DNA of 64,000 nucleotides. Source: Chloroflexi bacterium GWB2_49_20 (lineage in GTDB: Bacteria; Chloroflexota; Anaerolineae; Anaerolineales; Villigracilaceae). Numbering within the stretch: the first letter of the stretch is position 1; every line of letters starts with the position of its first letter. The notes below the pieces were generated by a model. It saw only the letters and a program-made list of their open reading frames with translations, was not told the DNA's origin and did no database searches. A program made the translations under genes and the position numbers. This document shows positions 58,873 through 64,000 of this stretch, in pieces. The DNA lies in assembly GCA_001796335.1 (NCBI GenBank), contig MGMF01000001.1:186001-250000 (forward strand). Reading direction: 5' to 3'.

Positions 58873-60330
58873 TTAGAGATGAGGAGTTTTTCCGACTTTT
58901 ATTAGAGGGAGAACCACCACAAAAGTGGAGCCCTTGCCATAGACCGAATTCACCCAGATACGTCCATGGTGGGTTTCAACAATCGATTTGACAATTGCTA
59001 GACCCAATCCCGAGCCGATCACTTTGGTGGAAACATTGCTGCCCCGGTAGAATTTTTCAAAAATATGCGGTTGATCTGCCGGGGGAATCCCCGGACCCGT
59101 ATCAGAAATCTGAAACAGAAGCTGGTCTCCATCAACTGTGATGCTGATCTTGATATCACCGCCCACCGGAGTGTATTTAAGTGCATTCCCCAGCAAATTA
59201 TCCAACATCTGACGGATCCGGACCGGGTTCCCATAAATAAGAGGTACGTCCACCGGAATGCTGGTTTGCAGATTGATCTTCTTCTCAGCGATTTGAAGAT
59301 TTATTTCATCAAGTGCAAATTTCAAGACTGCATCCAAGGGAACCGTACCAACCAGTCCAGAAATTCCCGCCTCGATCCGTCCCAATTCCAGCAAATCATT
59401 GATCAAAGCGGTGACATTTTGTACGCTGGCCTGCACGCGCTGGATAAAATCTTTTTGCTGCTCATTGACAGGACCCACCCGGTCAAGAAGTTCGACATAC
59501 CCCATAATGGCTGTCAGGGGTGAACGCAGGTCATGCGAAACCGTACTGACAAATTCATTTTTCATGTGTTCAATTTGTTTTAGATAGGTGATATTTTGCA
59601 ATGTCACTGCTATACCAATACCTGGAATGGGAGCATATTGAGCATTAAATACCCGCTCATCCTCAAAGCGTATTTCGTGGTATTGATTTGGATTTGACCT
59701 TCCCATTGAAATCAAACTACGCAAATCTTGATGGGGTATGATATCAAATACATTTTTGCCGCTTATATCCTCTTTGCCAATACCAAATGCCCGTCTTGCA
59801 GCCGGGTTGATAAGCAGTAATTCATCTCTTGAATCCAGGATGATGACTCCGTCTTCAATATGATCTAGAATAGTCTCCAATTTTTGCAGCTCATTGACTC
59901 TTTGCTCCAGTGAAGCCGTTGTTCGTCTAACTTCACGTCGCGTCCAGTCACCGATGCGCAGTGACTTTTTGAGGGCCAATTCCACCGCTTCGGCAATATC
60001 CCCTGATACTAAAGGTGGAAACAAACAACCACTGATTCCAGCTTTTAGTGCATTCTGCAAAATTTCACTGGATTCTCGCGCTGCGAAGAACAACACGGGC
60101 AGCGTGGGGAATCGTTCCATCATCAATTTGGATAATTCCAAACCTGAGTTATCTGAAAAATGCTCTGCAATGATCAACAACGCAGGAGATGTTTCCTGCA
60201 TTGTCTTATCCAATGAAATGCGATCGCGTGCAACAGCGATACGATACGAGGAGGCGGTCAGAGCGCGCTCAAAAAGCTGCAGGATCTGGTAATCATCAAG
60301 GGCTAATAATATCAGATCTGATTCAGGCAT
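58873..60330 (-). CDS. Hybrid sensor: degenerate receiver-PAS-histidine kinase
   Basis: A 485-residue kinase. An N-terminal receiver-like domain (1-125) keeps the acidic pair (Asp12-Asp13) but has Ala55 (PALLIIAEH) where the phospho-accepting Asp should be. A coiled coil and PAS domain follow (LDHIEDGVIILDSRDELLLI and onward). The HisKA box is FVSTVSHDLRSPLTAIMGYV with His266, then the HATPase motifs VRIRQMLDNLLGNALKYTP and FQISDTGPGIPPADQP plus GSGLGLAIVKSIV. The kinase looks active. It is cytoplasmic, without membrane segments. It starts 6 nt after its partner gene. Confidence 0.88.
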   Translation of the reverse strand: MPESDLILLALDDYQILQLFERALTASSYRIAVARDRISLDKTMQETSPALLIIAEHFSDNSGLELSKLMMERFPTLPVLFFAARESSEILQNALKAGISGCLFPPLVSGDIAEAVELALKKSLRIGDWTRREVRRTTASLEQRVNELQKLETILDHIEDGVIILDSRDELLLINPAARRAFGIGKEDISGKNVFDIIPHQDLRSLISMGRSNPNQYHEIRFEDERVFNAQYAPIPGIGIAVTLQNITYLKQIEHMKNEFVSTVSHDLRSPLTAIMGYVELLDRVGPVNEQQKDFIQRVQASVQNVTALINDLLELGRIEAGISGLVGTVPLDAVLKFALDEINLQIAEKKINLQTSIPVDVPLIYGNPVRIRQMLDNLLGNALKYTPVGGDIKISITVDGDQLLFQISDTGPGIPPADQPHIFEKFYRGSNVSTKVIGSGLGLAIVKSIVETHHGRIWVNSVYGKGSTFVVVLPLIKVGKTPHL

Positions 60331-60336
60331 CTTTTC

Positions 60337-61509
60337 CTAAGCCCCAATCAACGCTTGGTCCTGGTGGAGATTTGCGATTTCCATCGATTTTAGAACACAA
60401 TGATTTGCTTCCCGGATATTGGTTAATGCCTGCTGTTGTTCACTTGTCAGCAAACCCATACGCCCAGAAAGTAACGATTCCAACGTATGATTAACAGACT
60501 GCAACTGACTCTTGACCTCTGTCTGGAAAATGGATAAAAGCTTCAAATTGCGTTTTTCGTCTGCCCTGGCAGAATCAGCAGTCTCCTGTAAAGCGCGGAA
60601 AAGGTAAGCGTTTACCAAAGAAATGGAAGCATAATCAGCCACAGCTTCCAGCAAAGAAAGCGTGCCTTTTTCAACAGGAATGTTTTTCGCCCGTACGATC
60701 ACAAACAACCCGATCACCTTGTGGTCCCCTTTGATGGGTACAACTGCAGCGGATTGCCCCAAATTGGCAACATTGAACCGCTTCAAAGCTGTGCCATTAA
60801 TTGCAAGAGTTTCACCAGACAGGGCAACCAGTGAGCTGATACCATCATCCAACGTCTTTCCGAGTTTATTGACCCATACGTCAGGTAGTTTACGGTGAGC
60901 AGCCAGTTCAAACCCTCCGGTTGTCTCGTTTAACAGCATTAACCAGCCAAAATCTGCTTCGGCCACATACACCGCCCCTTCAACCATTTTTTTCAACAAA
61001 GCAGCCTGATCCCGGGTGGAAATAACAGCTTTTCCAACCGCAATTATGGTGGTTAAATCTCGTATCCGATGTTCCAGTTGTTGGTTGGTCACTTTCAGCT
61101 CGGAACCCAGTTGCTGACGGGAACGACTTTCGCGCACCTGTCGTAGAGAACGTTCCACTACAGATACCACTTCTGTATCCCTGGCTGGCCAGAGCAAATA
61201 ATCCTCAGCACCCAGGCGAAAAGCCTGGATGACATCGTTTTCCTGTCCTTTTTCAGCAATCACGATCAGATGGGTTTGCAAGCCTTGTGATGTAAGTGCC
61301 ACTATCAAATCTTTGCCGCTCAAACCGGGCAGGTTAATATTGGATATGATCAAATCCGGTGCAGACTTAACCACCCGTTGAATGGCTTTACTGGCATCTG
61401 ATACCACCTCAACCTGATATCCAAGAGGCTGCAAAGTCTGTCTGGAGATAACGTCGCAAATCTCTGGATCGCTCTCAACTAAAAGGATATGTTCGATGTT
61501 GGTTGTCAT
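60337..61509 (-). CDS. Degenerate receiver-GAF partner of the histidine kinase
   Basis: A 390-residue protein. The N-terminal receiver fold (1-125) has ILLVESDPEI as acidic pocket and PDLIISNINLPGLSG, in which Asn57 replaces the phospho-accepting Asp. A coiled coil leads to a GAF domain (about 165-310; LMLLNETTGGFELAAHRKLP). A C-terminal helical HisKA-like segment (KLLSIFQTEVKSQLQSVNHT) lacks a clear phospho-His and has no ATPase domain. It is upstream in the same operon as the kinase. It probably senses a small molecule and conveys the signal by contact rather than by phosphotransfer. Confidence 0.8.
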   Translation of the reverse strand: MTTNIEHILLVESDPEICDVISRQTLQPLGYQVEVVSDASKAIQRVVKSAPDLIISNINLPGLSGKDLIVALTSQGLQTHLIVIAEKGQENDVIQAFRLGAEDYLLWPARDTEVVSVVERSLRQVRESRSRQQLGSELKVTNQQLEHRIRDLTTIIAVGKAVISTRDQAALLKKMVEGAVYVAEADFGWLMLLNETTGGFELAAHRKLPDVWVNKLGKTLDDGISSLVALSGETLAINGTALKRFNVANLGQSAAVVPIKGDHKVIGLFVIVRAKNIPVEKGTLSLLEAVADYASISLVNAYLFRALQETADSARADEKRNLKLLSIFQTEVKSQLQSVNHTLESLLSGRMGLLTSEQQQALTNIREANHCVLKSMEIANLHQDQALIGA

Positions 61510-61649
61510 GGATTTAGAAATACCCGGTACAATTCACTTTGATCAGATTCCATCATCTTCTCAATAAGTTGGGGATGCCCCCTGTTTTATTGAGTTCATA
61601 TAAATTCCAAGGCTATTGTAACACTTTATACAAAGGAAATATTCCTGAA

Positions 61650-63239
61650 ATGAATGATTATCTTTGGTGGCGGGATGGGGTCATATACCAGGTATATCCC
61701 CGTTCTTTTTCAGATAGCAATAACGATGGTCTCGGTGACCTGCCCGGGATCACTGCCCACCTGGATTACCTGGAGCAACTGGGGATTGATGCAATCTGGC
61801 TTTCACCCTTCTATCCAACTCCGGATGCTGATTTCGGATATGACATTAGCAACCACACCCAGGTGGATGCGCGCTTTGGCACGCTGCAAGATTTTGACAA
61901 CCTGCTCGAGCAGGCCCATGCTCACGGCATACGCATCGTGCTCGACCTGGTTTTAAACCACACTTCCGACCAACATCCCTGGTTCCAGGAATCCCGCTCC
62001 AGCCTTACCAACCCCAAGCGTGACTGGTATCTCTGGCGCGAAAAGAAAAATAACTGGAGATCAATGACTGGAGGCTCCGGATGGAAATTCGATCCACTTA
62101 CCAACCAGTATTACTACCACATGTACCTATCCGAACAACCGGATCTCAACTGGCACAATCCAGAAGTACGCCAGGCCCAGTTGGATGTTATCCGTTTCTG
62201 GCTGGATCGAGGTGTGGATGGCTTCCGCCTGGATGTCTTTAATATCTATTTCAAAGATGAAGGGTATAAGAACAACCCCGTCAAGGTAGGGTTACGCAGT
62301 TTTGACTGGCAAAAACACCTGTATGACTCCAGCCAGCCCGAAATGTACTCTTTGTTAAATGAATTTCGCAACCTGCTAGATACTTACCCACAAAGATATT
62401 CTGTCGGTGAAACCTTCCTTGCAACTGCCGAAAAAGCTGCCAGTTATGTTGGTGATCATCTTTTACATGCGGCTTTTAGTTTTGATTTCACAGCGAGTCA
62501 CCTTATGTTCCCCTGGAACCCGCGCTGGCTGCTCCAGCAAGTTTTTATTCGCGAAAAGACCTTCCAGGGTGAACGTTGGCCGGCAACCGTCATGGGCAAT
62601 CACGATCTGCCTCGCACTGCCAGCAGATATTCCCACGGGGAAAATGACGCCCAAGCCCGGCTCGCCATGACTCTCTTGTTAACTCTGCGAGGCACGCCTT
62701 TTCTTTATTATGGTGAAGAAATTGGCATGCGGGATATCAGCCTGTCTCGCAGGCAGATCATGGATCCGCCAGGGAAGCGCTATTGGCCGATCTACAAAGG
62801 TCGTGATGGCTGCCGCAGTCCCATGCAATGGGATGATTCCGCGTTTTCAGGTTTTTCCAGCATTCAACCCTGGCTGCCTGTACACCCCGATTACCTGACG
62901 CGCAATGCAGTCCAACAGGATCAGGAACCAGCTTCCATGCTCAACTTTACCCGCACGCTGATTGATTTGCGCAAAAAGCATCCTGCCTTGCGCAAAGGCA
63001 ATTTTTCCCCGCTGGTCTCCAAGTCCCGCCATGTGTTGGCTTATCTGCGTCAGATCCCTGGGCAAACCATCCTGGTGGCAATGAATTTCTCTGGGCAGAA
63101 GGTAAAGGCTACTTTCAAACCAAGCATAACCAATCGCGATTGGCAACCTCTCCTTTCCACAGCAGGCTTTAAACCTCCTGAAAATGGGAGCATTGAACTT
63201 TCGCCATATACGATCTGCATACTGGTTGAAAACAATTAA
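61650..63239 (+). CDS. GH13 alpha-glucosidase / oligo-1,6-glucosidase
   Basis: A 529-residue glycoside hydrolase of family 13 acting on alpha-glucosides (maltose, isomaltose or trehalose-like). The classic regions are VLDLVLNHTS (I), DGFRLDVFN (II, nucleophile Asp), YSVGETF (III, acid Glu) and VMGNHDLPR (IV). The N-terminus MNDYLWWRDGVIYQVYPRSF and the C-terminal domain (AYLRQIPGQTILVAMNFSG) are standard. I chose ATG 61650, 10 nt after AAAGGAAAT; upstream in-frame ATGs add a non-homologous tail. It is divergent from the receiver-GAF gene. Confidence 0.92.
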   Translation: MNDYLWWRDGVIYQVYPRSFSDSNNDGLGDLPGITAHLDYLEQLGIDAIWLSPFYPTPDADFGYDISNHTQVDARFGTLQDFDNLLEQAHAHGIRIVLDLVLNHTSDQHPWFQESRSSLTNPKRDWYLWREKKNNWRSMTGGSGWKFDPLTNQYYYHMYLSEQPDLNWHNPEVRQAQLDVIRFWLDRGVDGFRLDVFNIYFKDEGYKNNPVKVGLRSFDWQKHLYDSSQPEMYSLLNEFRNLLDTYPQRYSVGETFLATAEKAASYVGDHLLHAAFSFDFTASHLMFPWNPRWLLQQVFIREKTFQGERWPATVMGNHDLPRTASRYSHGENDAQARLAMTLLLTLRGTPFLYYGEEIGMRDISLSRRQIMDPPGKRYWPIYKGRDGCRSPMQWDDSAFSGFSSIQPWLPVHPDYLTRNAVQQDQEPASMLNFTRTLIDLRKKHPALRKGNFSPLVSKSRHVLAYLRQIPGQTILVAMNFSGQKVKATFKPSITNRDWQPLLSTAGFKPPENGSIELSPYTICILVENN

Positions 63240-63302
63240 GTCATCCCAAGACCAGTCTCCTGCTTGTCTTTTGGCATCAAACCATTATACTGATAGGCAG
63301 AT

Positions 63303-64000
63303 ATGGATATCTTTTCTGCCCATGCATTTATTACCGGGGATTATCCTACCAACCCCGAACCATTGAACCGCTTCCTCCCAATCATCCCGACAGGTGTGGC
63401 TCAGACCTACCTGTCTGATTTAAAAATTCAGCCTGGAAGTTATATCCTGGATCCATTTGGAACCTCCAGCCGCCTGGTCATGGAAATGGCACGCGCCGGT
63501 TTCCGTGTGTTGACCGCTGTTAACAACCCCATCACCCGCTTCCTGATGGAAATGGCAGCCGATCCACCTTCCCGGGCAGACCTTCAATCCGCACTATCCG
63601 AATTGGCCTCCAGCCGCAAGGGGAACGAACGCCTGGAAACCCACCTGCAATCACTTTATCAGACCACCTGCCCGTTTTGCCAACACTTCATCCCTGCCCA
63701 GGCCTTCATCTGGGAACGAGGCGAAAAATTTCCTTCATCCCGCGTTCTGCAATGTCCTCACTGCGGAAATGGAGGTGAATTTGAGGCCATACCCGAAGAT
63801 CATAAAAACATCTCCCAGCTGGCTGGCACAGCTGCCCTGCATAAAGCCCGTGCCCTGGAACGCGTGGCTGCCATGAGCGACCCCGACCGCCCACATGTGC
63901 AGGAAGCGCTCGAATACCACCTGCCACGCGCCATTTACAGCCTGATTACCATCATCAATAAGTTGGACAGCCTGGTCATTACTTCCCGCCAACGGCGAGA
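63303..64000 (+). CDS. DNA-methylase-like protein with zinc ribbon, truncated by window end
   Basis: An open frame of 232 codons that runs off the window. The motif ILDPFGTSSRLVMEMARAGF near residue 50 is like the SAM-binding DPFxG loop of amino-methyltransferases, and TTCPFCQHFIPAQAF then LQCPHCGNGGEF form a zinc ribbon (CxxC...CxxC). The catalytic (N/D/S)PPY motif has not yet appeared and may lie beyond the end. A TATACT at 63286-63291 sits 11 nt before the ATG. It could be a DNA methyltransferase or a domesticated relative. Confidence 0.55.
   Translation, partial: MDIFSAHAFITGDYPTNPEPLNRFLPIIPTGVAQTYLSDLKIQPGSYILDPFGTSSRLVMEMARAGFRVLTAVNNPITRFLMEMAADPPSRADLQSALSELASSRKGNERLETHLQSLYQTTCPFCQHFIPAQAFIWERGEKFPSSRVLQCPHCGNGGEFEAIPEDHKNISQLAGTAALHKARALERVAAMSDPDRPHVQEALEYHLPRAIYSLITIINKLDSLVITSRQRR

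Overview
The window looks like a chromosomal segment of an anaerobic bacterium of the phylum Chloroflexota, probably class Anaerolineae. This is an inference from gene content: a four-subunit 2-oxoacid:ferredoxin oxidoreductase, a TolB-like lipoprotein with an embedded NBR1-type Ig-like domain, bactofilin, a DUF92 protein, PH-domain membrane proteins, a bacterial translin and a GNxNALKHGF-type protein next to a solitary terminase. Many intergenic palindromic and MITE-like repeats fit the same picture. No rRNA gene, convincing tRNA, CRISPR array or intact insertion sequence was seen.

Layout. 1-4.1 kb: end of a TPR protein, then korDABC for ferredoxin-linked 2-oxoacid oxidation. 4.1-12.5 kb: a permuted NlpC/P60-like protein, sugar epimerase, 3-methyladenine glycosylase, FabI, bactofilin, DegT aminotransferase and several membrane proteins (PH-like, DUF92, MntP). 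12.4-20.5 kb, mostly minus strand: nucleoside kinase, ketopantoate reductase, histidine phosphatase, then fmt-glpK-glpD (tRNA formylation and glycerol use). 20.6-32.2 kb, plus strand: a truncated metallophosphoesterase, YciI, a YcaQ-type glycosylase, a TolB-like lipoprotein, a class I CoA-transferase pair, an SDR-like protein, coaBC, a metallophosphoesterase, a DUF4349 lipoprotein and rsmG.

32.3-37.3 kb is a visibly AT-rich accessory island. It holds an unknown protein, a YfbU-family protein, and a tight two-gene unit: a GHKL (Hsp90/MORC-like) ATPase fused to an Mrr-like nuclease, overlapping a DNA methyltransferase. I read this as a candidate restriction-modification-like system. 37.4-45.1 kb returns to backbone: cupin, recF, def, a CRP-type sensor fused to PH domains, a redoxin, a UPF0104 flippase-like protein and an FAD oxidoreductase. 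45.2-48.3 kb carries a lone terminase module (large subunit plus two small proteins) with no other phage genes. 48.6-56.0 kb is a second AT-rich defence cassette: a MORC/MutL-like ATPase, a PD-(D/E)XK protein (DUF4420 type), a Z1 helicase, and convergently a C5-cytosine methyltransferase with a Vsr endonuclease. 56.4-64 kb is backbone: ssb, a translin-like protein, a DNPH1-like hydrolase, a histidine kinase and partner with degenerate receivers, a GH13 glucosidase and the start of a methylase-like protein.

Two themes run through the window. First, several families of short palindromic repeats fill the intergenic spaces, and two such pieces sit in-frame inside genes (the YcaQ-type glycosylase and the terminase). 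Second, at least eight genes have a -10-like hexamer only 6-9 nt before the start codon, which suggests frequent leaderless mRNAs. The most interesting candidates are the two unrelated GHKL-ATPase modification and defence systems within 25 kb of each other.
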